Below, one piece after another: positions 8,639-17,106 of a DNA stretch of 64,000 bases. The position numbers were made by a program, and so were the translations under genes. Location of the stretch: positions 1,612,001 through 1,676,000 of the forward strand of contig NZ_AP024749.1 in the NCBI RefSeq assembly GCF_019702945.1, in the 5' to 3' direction. Position 1 is the stretch's first letter, and each line of letters opens with the position of its first letter. Below the pieces are notes generated by a model. The model was not told the DNA's origin. It worked only from the letters and a program-made list of their open reading frames with translations, and did not search any database. This DNA is from Flavobacterium okayamense. GTDB taxonomy: Bacteria > Bacteroidota > Bacteroidia > Flavobacteriales > Flavobacteriaceae.

Positions 8639-9403
8639 TTAAAAACCTTCGAAAACGCCCAAACCAAATAATGCAAAATCGTATTTGGTAGGATCATTTG
8701 CATCTAGTTTTCTTAAGTTGAAATCTAGCTCAGCTAGGGCTTTTGCATCATTTTGTTTACGCGTAAGTAAACCTAATTTACGAGCAACATTTCCAGAGTG
8801 AACATCTAATGGACAAGATAAGTATGCTGGATTGATAGTTTTCCAAATACCTATATCGACGCCTTTATTGTCTTGGCGACATAGCCAACGCAACATCATA
8901 TTCAACCTTTTAGCAGCAGAATTATTTAAAGGATCGGAGATATGTTTGGTAGTTCTTGGTAAATGCACAACTTCAAAAAATACTTTTTTAAAGTTGGAAA
9001 TACTTTCGGTTTGGTCTTTTTGATTTTGATATTTTGAAAAAACACTTTCTAAGCCATTATGGTTTTGATAAATGTTTTGTAATGCTTTTATAAACGTAAC
9101 AGCATCTTGTCCGTTAAACGTTCTATGGACAAATGAGTGTAAGTTTTCTAGATTTTCTTCCGAATGATTCATGACGAAGTCATAAGGTGAATTTCCTAAA
9201 ATATTCATCAACTTTTTAGCATTATTGATAATCATTTTGCGATTGCCCCAAGCTATAGTTGCCGCTAAAAATGCTGAAATTTCAATATCTTCTTTAACGG
9301 AAAACGAATGCGGAATTTGAATAGGGTCGGATTCTATAAAATCAGGACGATTGTATAATTCGACTTTCTCGTCTAAAAATTCTTTTAGTTCGTTAAACTT
9401 CAT
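8639..9403 (-). CDS. TIGR02757 (DUF2400) family protein
   Basis: Conserved 254-residue cytoplasmic protein of the TIGR02757/DUF2400 family, whose function is not established. Family-typical stretches are DPIQIPHSF, AFLAATIAWGNRKMII, NSPYDFVMNH, HRTFNGQDAVTFI, KRLNMMLRWLCRQD and the C-terminal KYDFALFGLGVFEGF. It starts immediately after the LolD-like ATPase gene ends (stop and start adjacent at 9403/9404), so the pair is co-transcribed leftward. Nothing in it suggests transfer or damage. Confidence 0.9.
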   Translation of the reverse strand: MKFNELKEFLDEKVELYNRPDFIESDPIQIPHSFSVKEDIEISAFLAATIAWGNRKMIINNAKKLMNILGNSPYDFVMNHSEENLENLHSFVHRTFNGQDAVTFIKALQNIYQNHNGLESVFSKYQNQKDQTESISNFKKVFFEVVHLPRTTKHISDPLNNSAAKRLNMMLRWLCRQDNKGVDIGIWKTINPAYLSCPLDVHSGNVARKLGLLTRKQNDAKALAELDFNLRKLDANDPTKYDFALFGLGVFEGF

Positions 9404-10063
9404 TTAAACTATATTTCCATCAACCATGGTTAACTTTCTATCGGCCATTTCTGCTAATTCTTCATTGTGTGTAACAATGACAAAAGTCTGACCGAATTCG
9501 TCTCGAAGTTTAAAAAACAATTGGTGTAAATTTTCAGCAGTATGTGTATCTAAATTCCCAGAAGGTTCATCGGCAAAAATAACAGCAGGTTTATTAATTA
9601 ACGCACGTGCAACCGCTACACGTTGTTGTTCACCGCCAGAAAGTTCGTTGGGTTTATGATTAATTCTGTGCGATAAACCTAAATAATCTAAAAGCTTTTT
9701 AGCTTCTTCTTCCACTTCTTTTTTATCACGATTGGCAATAAAAGCAGGAATACAAACATTCTCTAAAGCCGAAAATTCTGGTAATAATTGATGAAACTGA
9801 AAGATAAACCCCAAATGCTGATTTCTAAATTTAGACAAATTTTTATCAGACAAAGACAAGATATTTTCGCCGTTAATTTCCAATTGCGAATCAGATTTTT
9901 TTGAAATTTTATCCAGTGTTCCTAAAATTTGAAGTAAAGTAGTTTTTCCAGCACCAGAAGCACCAACAATAGAAACAATTTCACCTTTTTTAATGTGAAG
10001 ATTTACGCCTTTTAAAACATGTAAATCGTCATAATATTTATGAATGTTATACGCTTTTATCAT
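9404..10063 (-). CDS. LolD-type ABC transporter ATP-binding protein
   Basis: A 219-residue ABC ATPase of the MacB/LolD/FtsE class, which usually works with FtsX-like permeases in lipoprotein release or other mechanotransmission at the inner membrane. Motifs are Walker [10 protein letters not shown], the Q-loop region [17 protein letters not shown], signature [15 protein letters not shown], Walker [13 protein letters not shown] and H-loop VTHN. The [11 protein letters not shown] motif is LolD-like. No permease gene is next to it, so the partner must be encoded elsewhere. Confidence 0.88.
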   Translation of the reverse strand: MIKAYNIHKYYDDLHVLKGVNLHIKKGEIVSIVGASGAGKTTLLQILGTLDKISKKSDSQLEINGENILSLSDKNLSKFRNQHLGFIFQFHQLLPEFSALENVCIPAFIANRDKKEVEEEAKKLLDYLGLSHRINHKPNELSGGEQQRVAVARALINKPAVIFADEPSGNLDTHTAENLHQLFFKLRDEFGQTFVIVTHNEELAEMADRKLTMVDGNIV

Positions 10064-10141
10064 GTTTACAAAGAAACAAAGTTTTTTGTTATATTTATGC
10101 TAAATGTTAAGTAAATAACATCCAAAACGTCTTATAAAACG

Positions 10142-10149
10142 TAAATTTG
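10142..10149 (+). promoter_or_regulatory. Possible -7 box for msrA
   Basis: TAAATTTG fits the Bacteroidota TAnnTTTG -7 consensus 17 bases before the msrA start. No clear TTG is found at the expected -33 distance, so this is tentative. Confidence 0.35.
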
Positions 10150-10165
10150 AATAAATTTAAAAGCT

Positions 10166-10804
10166 ATGGAAAAGTTATTATTATCAATAATATTGTTGAC
10201 AAGCTGTCAAGCCAAAGAGAAAAAATATACTGTTCAAGAATATAAAGAACCTATTAAAATGAATATACAAGAAGGAAAAGAAGTAGCCACTTTTGCTGGT
10301 GGGTGTTTTTGGTGTACTGAAGCCATTTTTCAAGAAGTAAAAGGTGTTGAAAAGGTAGTTTCTGGATATACTGGCGGATTTATTAAAAATCCTGCCTATC
10401 GAGAAGTTTGTAACGGAACAACTGGTCATGCCGAAGCGATTCAAATTACGTTTAATCCTGAGTTGGTTTCTTACGAAGATTTACTAGAAATTTTCTTTGG
10501 CACACATGATCCAACAACTTTAAATAGACAAGGAGCTGATGTGGGAACGCAATATCGTAGCGAAGTTTTTTACCACAGTGAAGCGCAAAAAGAAAAAGCA
10601 GAACAATACATTCAATGGATTGAAAAAGAGCAATTGTATAGCAATCCTATAGTAACTAAAGTTTCGCCAGCGAGTGAATTTTATGCGGCGGAAGAGTACC
10701 ATCAAGATTATTACAGTCAAAATTCGCAACAAGGCTATTGCCAAATGGTAATCGCACCAAAGCTAGAAAAGCTACGTAAATATTACCAATCGAAGTTAAA
10801 ATAA
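10166..10804 (+). CDS. msrA: Peptide-methionine (S)-S-oxide reductase MsrA, lipoprotein form
   Basis: MsrA reduces methionine-S-sulfoxide in proteins. The catalytic motif GGCFWCTEAIF (catalytic Cys at about residue 48) and the downstream DPTTLNRQGADVGTQYRS and EYHQDYY stretches are canonical; a further Cys in GYCQMVIAPK near the end may resolve the sulfenic acid. The N terminus (LLLSIILLTSC) looks like a lipoprotein signal, so the enzyme is probably anchored in the periplasm or outer membrane and repairs envelope proteins. At 212 aa it has the usual MsrA length plus the signal. No msrB is adjacent. Confidence 0.94.
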   Translation: MEKLLLSIILLTSCQAKEKKYTVQEYKEPIKMNIQEGKEVATFAGGCFWCTEAIFQEVKGVEKVVSGYTGGFIKNPAYREVCNGTTGHAEAIQITFNPELVSYEDLLEIFFGTHDPTTLNRQGADVGTQYRSEVFYHSEAQKEKAEQYIQWIEKEQLYSNPIVTKVSPASEFYAAEEYHQDYYSQNSQQGYCQMVIAPKLEKLRKYYQSKLK

Positions 10805-10860
10805 CTTTGGCATTGATTTTGCGCTAAATGAAGTACTTAACTTTAAATTTTAAAAGATAA

Positions 10861-11163
10861 ATGACAAACGAAGTACAAGTAGAAAGTGTTGCTAAGCCTA
10901 CGAACAAAAAAGCGAAATTAGTTTTGAGTCTTATTTTTGATGCTATAGGAATGCTCTCTTATTTTTTACCAGGTTTAGGAGAAACTACCGATTTAATTTG
11001 GGCACCTATATCTGGTTTGTTGTTGGCCTCTATGTATAAAGGAACTGCGGGTAAAGTAGCTGCTGTTTTTGGAACGGTAGAGGAGTTAATACCTTTTGTA
11101 GATATTATACCTACATTTACGCTAACGTGGATTTACACTTACATCATTAAGAAAGAATCATAA
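10861..11163 (+). CDS. Conserved small membrane protein, 100 aa
   Basis: A 100-residue protein with a basic N-terminal tail and two hydrophobic stretches (about 24-40, DAIGMLSYFLPG; about 44-57, DLIWAPISGLLLAS), ending in a third, amphipathic segment before KKES. I recognise it only as a small membrane protein conserved in Bacteroidota; no function is known to me. It lies 56 bases after msrA and ends at a bidirectional terminator, so it may share the msrA transcript. Confidence 0.75.
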   Translation: MTNEVQVESVAKPTNKKAKLVLSLIFDAIGMLSYFLPGLGETTDLIWAPISGLLLASMYKGTAGKVAAVFGTVEELIPFVDIIPTFTLTWIYTYIIKKES

Positions 11164-11165
11164 TA

Positions 11166-11195
11166 AAAAAAGCGACTCGATGAGTCGCTTTTTTA
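11166..11195. terminator. Bidirectional terminator
   Basis: AGCGACTC (11171-11178) pairs perfectly with GAGTCGCT (11182-11189) across a GAT loop, with A and T runs on either side. It separates two convergent genes. Confidence 0.88.
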
Positions 11196-11280
11196 TTTAA
11201 TATTTTTAATAATTAAATTTTCATTATTTAGATTTCTAAAATAAAGATTAAATAAGGATGTGAATTTTATGATAAATCTA

Positions 11281-12099
11281 TTAATTATATTCATATTCAT
11301 AATAATTATAGTATATAATATTGCCATTTTCTGGATGAATTAATTTAGAGGTTTTTTCTAATCCATTTTCGTAATAAGTATTTAATCTTTCGCTTATACC
11401 TTCTTGACTAATAAATAGTTCTTTTATTTTTGAAGAATCCAAATATATAAATATTTCAAATTCTTTCTCTTTACTTTTTGTATTTGACCATTCCTGTATA
11501 ATAAGATTATTCATAATATCATATGTATAATTGCAAACAATAATATTATTAATATTTAAATGTTTTCTGATTTCTTTACATACTTTGTTATTCAGATATT
11601 TATATTTTATTATATGATCAGCTTTATTCTTGTTATTATATCGAGTTTCTTTTATTAAATTTCCTTTTTTATCATAGTTGTATTTATATTTGGATAATTG
11701 TTTATTGTGAGAGTCTATAATTAATAATTCGTCTAAGTAATTGTTTTCGTTGTAATTATAAAAATATTTTTTTAGTATTTTTTTGTTTTTATCATAGATT
11801 ATCACATTAATTGGGTTGCAATTATTTCCATAATTATATTCACGATACCCTCTATCTTTAATTGACAAACTTTTCGATTTTTGTGATTCAAATGATAAAT
11901 AGTCAATGTAATCAAAGTCACAATGGCTTGTTTCATTTCCACAAATATCTTTTGTATATATATGAGTAAGTATTTTTTGAGTCGTGTCTTCAGGGTTTAG
12001 AATATAAACATACTGCTTTGAATAGGACTTTAATTTACTAGTTTGTCCTGATAATATAATCGTAAATAAAAAGGTTATAAAATAAAATAATTTACTCAT
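11281..12099 (-). CDS. Secreted hypothetical protein with YD-repeat-like segments
   Basis: A 272-residue exported protein; residues 1-20 form a signal peptide (LFYFITFLFTIILSG). The body is rich in Tyr, Asn and Lys and contains several YD-like units of the type YKYNYDKKGNLIKETRY and CNYTYDIMNNLIIQEWS, the pattern found in Rhs/YD-repeat beta strands but here only a handful of copies. It ends near YYNYYEYEYN. The gene is even more AT-rich than its neighbours. Function unknown; another secreted hypothetical lies upstream on the same strand. Confidence 0.7.
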   Translation of the reverse strand: MSKLFYFITFLFTIILSGQTSKLKSYSKQYVYILNPEDTTQKILTHIYTKDICGNETSHCDFDYIDYLSFESQKSKSLSIKDRGYREYNYGNNCNPINVIIYDKNKKILKKYFYNYNENNYLDELLIIDSHNKQLSKYKYNYDKKGNLIKETRYNNKNKADHIIKYKYLNNKVCKEIRKHLNINNIIVCNYTYDIMNNLIIQEWSNTKSKEKEFEIFIYLDSSKIKELFISQEGISERLNTYYENGLEKTSKLIHPENGNIIYYNYYEYEYN

Positions 12100-12141
12100 T
12101 CAATTTTTTTAATAAATGTATTGACTAACATTTTTAGTAAT

Positions 12142-12759
12142 TTACTTTTTTTCAAGGAAATTTTTTACTTCTGAAAAATAATCTGAACCATAATATTTCA
12201 AAAATTCGCCATCAGATTTTAAGATAAAAAATGCTCTACAATTTTCCTTAAGTGTAAATATGTTTTTGTCAAAAAATCCTGAATCTAAAATGAAATTATT
12301 AAAGGTTTCAATCCTTTCTTTTTTTAATGCTTCAGAAGAATAAACAAAAAAATCGCTAGTATTATTCTCTTTTGAAAGCCTTGATGAAATCCTAAAACAA
12401 TTTTGTATAACTGTTAAAGCATCTTTTTCATCTAGCTTATATTCATAACAGTTATTCCCATATTGATAATAATTAATGAGAATAGCATTTTTTTCTGGTA
12501 TTTCAACTTTTAATTCTTTTAATATTAGATTTCTGATTTCTTTGTATTCTTCAGAATTTAATTTTCCTTTGAAAGCCTTTCTACTGGAATTATAATCTTT
12601 GTTAATTTTAGTATTAATTTTAGATTTTTCTTTATTTTGCGCAAAGCTAGATGAGAATGTTATTGTAAAGATAATTAAAAGTATTCTTCTGTATGATAAT
12701 TTAATATAGCTTTTTTTGCATATGCCAACAACAAAACTATTTATTGTTAATTTAAACAT
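12142..12759 (-). CDS. Secreted hypothetical protein, 205 aa
   Basis: I do not recognise this 205-residue protein. The only upstream ATG gives a 23-residue basic leader before the hydrophobic segment ILLIIFTITFSSSFA and AQ, so either the signal peptide has an unusually long n-region or the true start is a non-ATG codon nearer to it. After cleavage the protein is Lys/Glu-rich with ILINYYQYGNNCYEYKLDE and a C-terminal AFFILKSDGEFLKYYGSDYF. It lies 42 bases upstream of the YD-like gene on the same strand. Confidence 0.65.
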   Translation of the reverse strand: MFKLTINSFVVGICKKSYIKLSYRRILLIIFTITFSSSFAQNKEKSKINTKINKDYNSSRKAFKGKLNSEEYKEIRNLILKELKVEIPEKNAILINYYQYGNNCYEYKLDEKDALTVIQNCFRISSRLSKENNTSDFFVYSSEALKKERIETFNNFILDSGFFDKNIFTLKENCRAFFILKSDGEFLKYYGSDYFSEVKNFLEKK

Positions 12760-12836
12760 AATGATGAGTTTTTTTTAAAATTAAATAAAATTAAAATACG
12801 CTTTTATATTTAGGAAGACTTTAATTTGCAAAGGAT

Positions 12837-13598
12837 TTACTTATAAATTTCATTTAAAATCCAATCGCCATCGGGTTCTTTCGTTAAATACACAACTACA
12901 TCAATATCTTTTTCATTTCCTAAGACCGATATTTCCATTTGTGCTTCACCATATCCGTTTGAGATGTTTACATTTCCTGTTGGCATCATTCCATAACCTT
13001 TAATTCCACCAGTTTCTGTAATAATATCTTCGTTTTTTTCAATTTCAGAAATTGCTACTTTATAGGCGTTAGAATTTTTCATAGCGGTACCTGTAAATAA
13101 AATTGTAAAACTCATAAATACAATACCAATGCCTACTAATGCTATTATTCTCGGTAATTTAGAAGGTTTGTTCGGGTTCTTAACAACAATAGCGTTTGCT
13201 GATTTGTCTCCAAGTCTTTTTTTATCTTGACTTGCAGCTAGAATAATAAATTCTATTGGCCAAATTAATAAAAACAAATTTCGTAAAAGTAGCCTGCCAA
13301 AAGAAGGAATTTCTTCAGGGTGATTTTCATCTCTAACCATAATCCCCATTATCCATTTTCCCGGGCTAATTCCTTTAATAGAATCTTTAGCAAAGTATAT
13401 TATAAAACCAACAAACATTGATGGTAACATTACGCTTGTTATTTTTTCAAAATTGTTTTCATCGATAAAATTTGTACCAAGGAATAAGAAAATAATTCCT
13501 ACTAATAAAAATGAAAATACAAAATGGTCAATTATAAATGCTGCAATTCTTCTTTTTCGACTAGATAATGTGTATTCGTTTTTTAAGTTTTCGTTCAT
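12837..13598 (-). CDS. RDD family membrane protein
   Basis: A 253-residue membrane protein with an RDD domain in the first 150 residues: RKRRIAAFIIDHFVF (the Arg-Asp signature of the first helix), SIKGISPGKWIMGIMV and RLLLRNLFLLIWPIE. A further helix (about 149-169) precedes a ~80-residue extracytoplasmic tail. RDD proteins are poorly characterised; some act in ion or Na+/H+ exchange. It is the first gene past the left end of cassette island 1. A core-site-like GTTGTACAT lies upstream of it (complement of 13654-13662), but no palindrome lies downstream, so I do not count it as a cassette. Confidence 0.8.
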   Translation of the reverse strand: MNENLKNEYTLSSRKRRIAAFIIDHFVFSFLLVGIIFLFLGTNFIDENNFEKITSVMLPSMFVGFIIYFAKDSIKGISPGKWIMGIMVRDENHPEEIPSFGRLLLRNLFLLIWPIEFIILAASQDKKRLGDKSANAIVVKNPNKPSKLPRIIALVGIGIVFMSFTILFTGTAMKNSNAYKVAISEIEKNEDIITETGGIKGYGMMPTGNVNISNGYGEAQMEISVLGNEKDIDVVVYLTKEPDGDWILNEIYK

Positions 13599-13653
13599 GA
13601 GTTTTTTTTAGTTGGTTAAAGTGCTATTTTATACTTTTAATATGGTTTAAATT

Positions 13654-13752
13654 ATGTACAACGGTTTGTTTATAGATTCGTTGCGAGAAAATCCGTGAGG
13701 ATTTTCGTAAGTAGGCTAGAACTAGCCATTAATTATACACGGTGTTGTGCGT
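13654..13752 (-). repeat. attC-like imperfect palindrome 1
   Basis: Outer arms ACAACGG (13659-13665 region) and CGGTGTTGT (13740-13748) form an imperfect stem; an inner hairpin GAAAATCC/GGATTTTC lies at 13685-13706. The right arm GTTGTGCGT is the exact complement of the start of the same unit at 14664-14672. Length about 95 bp, within the normal attC range. Confidence 0.6.
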
Positions 13753-13758
13753 TCGTTT

Positions 13759-14634
13759 TTATTTCGATTTATACATATTTTTATAATGTTCAACGTGATG
13801 AGGAAATTCCTCTTCATAAAATGGGTAACTAATTCCCAAAATTGAGATTTCATATCCTTCATCTTTCATTCCAGTAATCGCATTTCCGGCTACTCCTTTT
13901 ATTTCAAGTCCATCCTGTCTGAATACTTTTAATTCTGATATTACTTGAGTATCAATAAATTCAAATTCTGGGTCGTCAGTATTTATTACAATATTATTTT
14001 TCAAGCAGTATTCTTTCAAGAATTCGTATGGCGTTTCTATTCCATTGAATTCAATTAGTCCAAATGCAACTCCCATTGGTGCATCTGCTTTTTCTAGCTT
14101 AGAAGTTCCAATTTCTTTGCCTTCTAAAACCACATTATAGTTTGTTTTACATTTGTTTAGTACTTTTTCATTGTAAAAATCTAAATAATAATCAGAAGCT
14201 AGACATTCAAATGTATCGTCTTTAAAAAAGAAAATAAAATGTTTTCTGTCAGAATTGTTAGTTTGAATTTTCTCAATTGGATTTGGCAACTCTTTATCTA
14301 ATCCGCTTTTAATTTCATAGAATTCTCCCCAAGGTAATTCGTTATGATTTGTTCTATATTGTCCGTAAAAATATCCTTCGTCATTGCAAGTATTCAGAGA
14401 ATATTCCGCACAGTTTTTAAATCGGATTTTAACTTTGTCTCCTTCCTGATATTTGTTGAATTGAAAATGATTGAGATAAATATCCATTATTAAGTCAATT
14501 CCGTCTACTTTTAGTTCAATTTCTGGTGAAACTGGGTCAGCGTTCCAATCCTTAGTTATTTGGATATAGTCAATTTTTCGAGTTGGAATTTCCTCTACCT
14601 TGTTTGTTCCAAATATTTTATTTATCCAACTCAA
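13759..14634 (-). CDS. Hypothetical cassette protein, 291 aa
   Basis: I do not recognise this protein. It is 291 residues, cytoplasmic, acidic, and lacks a signal peptide or membrane helix. Aromatic-rich stretches such as ECLASDYYLDFYNEKVLN and a C-terminal segment ISILGISYPFYEEEFPHHVEH suggest a globular mixed fold. It is the only gene of the leftmost unit in island 1, with an attC-like palindrome 7 bases beyond its stop and another about 30 bases ahead of its start. Single-gene units of unknown function are what integron cassettes usually carry. Confidence 0.75.
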   Translation of the reverse strand: MSWINKIFGTNKVEEIPTRKIDYIQITKDWNADPVSPEIELKVDGIDLIMDIYLNHFQFNKYQEGDKVKIRFKNCAEYSLNTCNDEGYFYGQYRTNHNELPWGEFYEIKSGLDKELPNPIEKIQTNNSDRKHFIFFFKDDTFECLASDYYLDFYNEKVLNKCKTNYNVVLEGKEIGTSKLEKADAPMGVAFGLIEFNGIETPYEFLKEYCLKNNIVINTDDPEFEFIDTQVISELKVFRQDGLEIKGVAGNAITGMKDEGYEISILGISYPFYEEEFPHHVEHYKNMYKSK

Positions 14635-14663
14635 TTTCTTTCGTTTTCTGTTTTTCTTTAATG

Positions 14664-14800
14664 ACGCACAACGTTTTTGGCTATGGTTTCGTTGCGTGAA
14701 AGTCCGCTAGGATTTTCCGCCGTAAACCGAAGATAGCAAATTTGCTTCTGACTTTCCGAGAGGAAAGTCAGAAGCAATGATATAGCTGGTGTTAGCCTAC
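14664..14800 (-). repeat. attC-like imperfect palindrome 2
   Basis: Left arm ACAACGTTTTTGGCTATGG and right arm ATAGCTGGTGTTAGCC form an imperfect stem; an internal perfect hairpin CTTCTGACTTTCC/GGAAAGTCAGAAG lies at 14743-14774. The right end GTTAGCCTAC matches its own unit's start in only 7 of 10 positions, the one poor match in the set. Confidence 0.55.
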
Positions 14801-14801
14801 G

Positions 14802-15290
14802 TTATTTTATTAGTCCGACGTTTTTCATTATTCCGAGTGCTTTTTCCGTTTCATTTGTTCCGTCATTAAGTGAACCTGGAAGCATAATCATTCGACTTTT
14901 TGTTTTTCCATCATTTTGCTCGAAATCCACTTTAAAATAACTTCTTGTTAGAAACTTTCTAGCGGGCTTAAATTCCACGTTTTTTATTTTATTCCTCTCA
15001 ATAACTGGTGTGGCAGAATAATTTGAACTTTTTATTATATTATAAATTAGATAAATTCCAATACCGCCAAACATTATAGTTCCGAACCATTCTTGATTTT
15101 CAAATCTTTGATATGCATAATAAAGTAGAAATATTGCTAAAACTCCATAAATGGTCAAAATCCGATAAATATTTTTTCCAGTTGTCAATTCCTCAACATT
15201 TCCGATTACTCCGTCTCGAGTCAAAACAATTTTGTCAGTCAGAATGTGACAAAATCCAGTTTTAGTTTTAAATTTTTGTTCGGTTTTCAT
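14802..15290 (-). CDS. Hypothetical membrane protein of a cassette, 162 aa
   Basis: A 162-residue protein with two central membrane helices (about 43-60, YRILTIYGVLAIFLLYYAY, and about 69-87, WFGTIMFGGIGIYLIYNII) between cytoplasmic ends; the C-terminal half (KNVEFKPARKFLTRSYFKVDF) has PH-domain-like alternating strands. The family is not known to me. Its ATG lies directly after the core site at 15291-15303, and its stop begins 2 bases past palindrome 2, so it fills the whole cassette. There is no room for a promoter of its own, so expression must come from upstream. Confidence 0.75.
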   Translation of the reverse strand: MKTEQKFKTKTGFCHILTDKIVLTRDGVIGNVEELTTGKNIYRILTIYGVLAIFLLYYAYQRFENQEWFGTIMFGGIGIYLIYNIIKSSNYSATPVIERNKIKNVEFKPARKFLTRSYFKVDFEQNDGKTKSRMIMLPGSLNDGTNETEKALGIMKNVGLIK

Positions 15291-15432
15291 AATGTGTTCT
15301 AACGGTTAGGCTATGGGTAGTTGCTTAAAGTGCCGAAGATAGCAAAAAGTTACATAGTGAGGAATATTCGGAGAATATTCCTATTGGCACTTACCAACCT
15401 CAAGCAATTACTTATAGGCATTGTTGGCATTA
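15291..15432 (-). repeat. attC-like imperfect palindrome 3
   Basis: The best-formed of the set: GGCTATGGGTAGTTGCTT (left) pairs with AAGCAATTACTTATAGGC (right), and AAGTGCC with GGCACTT further in, with an inner hairpin GAATATTC/GAATATTC. The right arm GTTGGCATTA (15423-15432) exactly complements its own unit's start at 16148-16157 and overlaps the stop codon of the DUF6090-like gene. Confidence 0.68.
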
Positions 15433-16104
15433 GTTTTCTTTTATTTCGTTCTTAATTGTTTCTAACAGAAATTCCGTTTCATTAACTCGAATACCTCCAA
15501 GAAGATAATTATATTCATTTAATTGATCAATCAAGATGTTTGTTAGTTTTTGACTTTTCAGTTTATCGAATACTAATTTTGATTGTAGAAGATTTGTTGT
15601 GTCTCTTGGAAATTCATCTTTAAAATATGTGTTTATTTTTTCTTCTGTAAATTTTCTATGCAATTTAGAAGTCTCTTGATAAAATGTATACCCTGCTTCA
15701 TAATATCTTACAAGAAGAAATCTTAATCTCTCGTTAGTTATTAAATTTAACTTTCCGCTATATTTAAGATTTATATACTCGGAATTAAACTTGTAATGAA
15801 AGAAGGTCTGTGATGCGTGAATATATAGAGAATCGAGATTATCTCTTTTATTTTCAAATACAACTTCTTTTAAAAAACTACTACTCTTTTTTATTTCATT
15901 GACAGATGCTTGTAAAAGTTTTTTTTCCGTTTCTAAATCGCTATAAATTCTTTTCAAGGATTTTTGTTCTTCTTTTTTACTTTTTCTGTTTTCATTCAGG
16001 TTATTTAATTGAATGGCTATAAAAATACCAATCACAACTACAATGATTTCAGCAAAGTAATATCTAAAATTTTTTGTTACTTCTTTCTTGTTAAATAATC
16101 CCAT
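15430..16104 (-). CDS. DUF6090-like membrane-anchored protein
   Basis: A 224-residue protein with one N-terminal membrane helix in the pattern FAEIIVVVIGIFIAIQLNNLNE, which is the hallmark of the DUF6090 family common in Bacteroidota, followed by a long coiled-coil-like periplasmic region (KKEEQKSLKRIYSDLETEKK). Members occur in many copies per flavobacterial genome and have no known function. It is the sole gene of its unit in island 1, with an attC-like palindrome overlapping its stop and a core site 45 bases ahead of its start. Confidence 0.8.
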   Translation of the reverse strand: MGLFNKKEVTKNFRYYFAEIIVVVIGIFIAIQLNNLNENRKSKKEEQKSLKRIYSDLETEKKLLQASVNEIKKSSSFLKEVVFENKRDNLDSLYIHASQTFFHYKFNSEYINLKYSGKLNLITNERLRFLLVRYYEAGYTFYQETSKLHRKFTEEKINTYFKDEFPRDTTNLLQSKLVFDKLKSQKLTNILIDQLNEYNYLLGGIRVNETEFLLETIKNEIKEN

Positions 16105-16154
16105 ATATTATTAATGAAATTTACAATTTAGATTAGTTTGTTTTAATTAATGCC

Positions 16155-16506
16155 AACGACCTGCTAAACGCAGTTCTATGATTTTTGCGTAAATATAAGA
16201 AATTTGCTAAGCAATTATCCGATTAAAGATCTTCCGCTTACCAATCGGATAATTGATTGTCCAATAGTAAACGCAGTTTACGTTATTGGTTCAAATTTCG
16301 GTTATTGGGAGCAAAAATTATAGGACCAAATTGCTTATAGCTTATGTTAGTACACGTTTTCCCTCGATGGGCAGTTAAAGCTGTATTATAGCAAATATTC
16401 CTGGCAATTTGGTTTAGCAGGTCGTTAGAACACATTTCTTTTGGGGTGGGATTTAGCGCAGCAAAATATAGCAACAAAAGTCAGCTTTAGCTGAATGTGT
16501 TCTAAC
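16155..16506 (-). repeat. 352 bp structured repeat, copy A (gene-less cassette)
   Basis: One of three copies with identical length. The outer 15 bp inverted repeat is AACGACCTGCTAAAC (16155-16169) with GTTTAGCAGGTCGTT (16412-16426). Inside are CAATTATCCGATT/AATCGGATAATTG, CCAATAGTAAAC around GCA, and CCAAATTGC/GCAATTTGG. A second module has 13 bp arms GTTAGAACACATT (16424-16436) and its complement (16494-16506). In cassette terms the body is about 65 bp and the attC-like site about 280 bp, more than twice the usual maximum. A leftward frame at 16283-16477 is open here but has a stop in copy C, so I treat the unit as non-coding. The gap 16105-16640 holds this copy and palindrome 4. Confidence 0.85.
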
Positions 16507-16634
16507 GTTTTGCAGATTGGCGATGGGCGGGCTTTTTAGCACAAAAGTTAGTTCGGAGACCAGAACTTTCTACTACCACAAAACTGTCAAGCGGAGACGA
16601 AACCCCGCCTATTGCCAATGTGCTGTTAGCAGTA
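16494..16634 (-). repeat. attC-like imperfect palindrome 4
   Basis: Left arm GCAGATTGGCGATGGGCGGG pairs imperfectly with right arm CCCCGCCTATTGCCAATGTGC; the ends are TTCTAACG and TGTTAGCA. The right arm GTTAGCAGTA (16625-16634) is a 10/10 complement of the start of the same unit at 17881-17890. It follows the zinc-ribbon gene stop by 6 bases. Confidence 0.68.
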
Positions 16635-16640
16635 GTTTTT

Positions 16641-17096
16641 CTATTCGTTAGCATTTGTCTGTCCGTTGTCCGTTGTATCTGTATTTCTTGTCAAGCTGAT
16701 AATAACTAAAATCACCAAGGGGAAAATTGTATAGACTAAAAATTCTGTAATGTCATAGCGTCTTGCAAAGCGACTACCTGAATAGTCATCAAATGGCCAA
16801 AAGTCGCTTAGTCCACCATTAGAATTGTCACTTTCAAATGCACCTCCAGAAAAGACAAGCAACAGCATTAAATGAAATAAAATCCAGGCTAAATACCAAC
16901 CCATAGTTTTCTTTAGAAACAGATAATCAATAGATGATTTGTGTGCTTCAATAACTTGTCGTGTAATTTCTTTTTCGATAATTACTTCGGCAATCTTTTC
17001 TTTAAGTGATGGTTCGGCTTCTGTTTGCTTTTTACCACAATGAGAACAAAACTTTGAGTTGTCTGGAATTTGTGCTCCACATTCTATACAATACAT
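16641..17096 (-). CDS. Zinc-ribbon membrane protein of a two-gene cassette
   Basis: A 151-residue protein with a zinc ribbon at residues 3-21 (CIECGAQIPDNSKFCSHCG, four cysteines in two CxxC pairs), an amphipathic helix (KEKIAEVIIEKEITRQVIEA) and two membrane helices (about 67-86 and 119-137) flanking a polar loop. Zinc-ribbon plus membrane helices is a common layout for small bacterial sensor or accessory proteins. It lies 10 bases downstream of the HEPN/Abi_C-like gene in the same cassette, so the two are probably co-expressed and may work together; it could be the membrane partner or antidote. Function is inferred only from context. Confidence 0.75.
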   Translation of the reverse strand: MYCIECGAQIPDNSKFCSHCGKKQTEAEPSLKEKIAEVIIEKEITRQVIEAHKSSIDYLFLKKTMGWYLAWILFHLMLLLVFSGGAFESDNSNGGLSDFWPFDDYSGSRFARRYDITEFLVYTIFPLVILVIISLTRNTDTTDNGQTNANE

Positions 17097-17106
17097 ATTT
17101 GATAAT

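Noticed and set aside
12837..13653. RDD gene as a sixth cassette of island 1
   Set aside because: A core-like site precedes it, but no matching GTTGTACAT arm or palindrome follows its stop.
16283..16477. 64 aa leftward ORF inside the 352 bp repeat (79 aa form at 59939-60178)
   Set aside because: The frame runs across the two palindrome modules, has no signal of selection, and is broken by a TAA in copy C.
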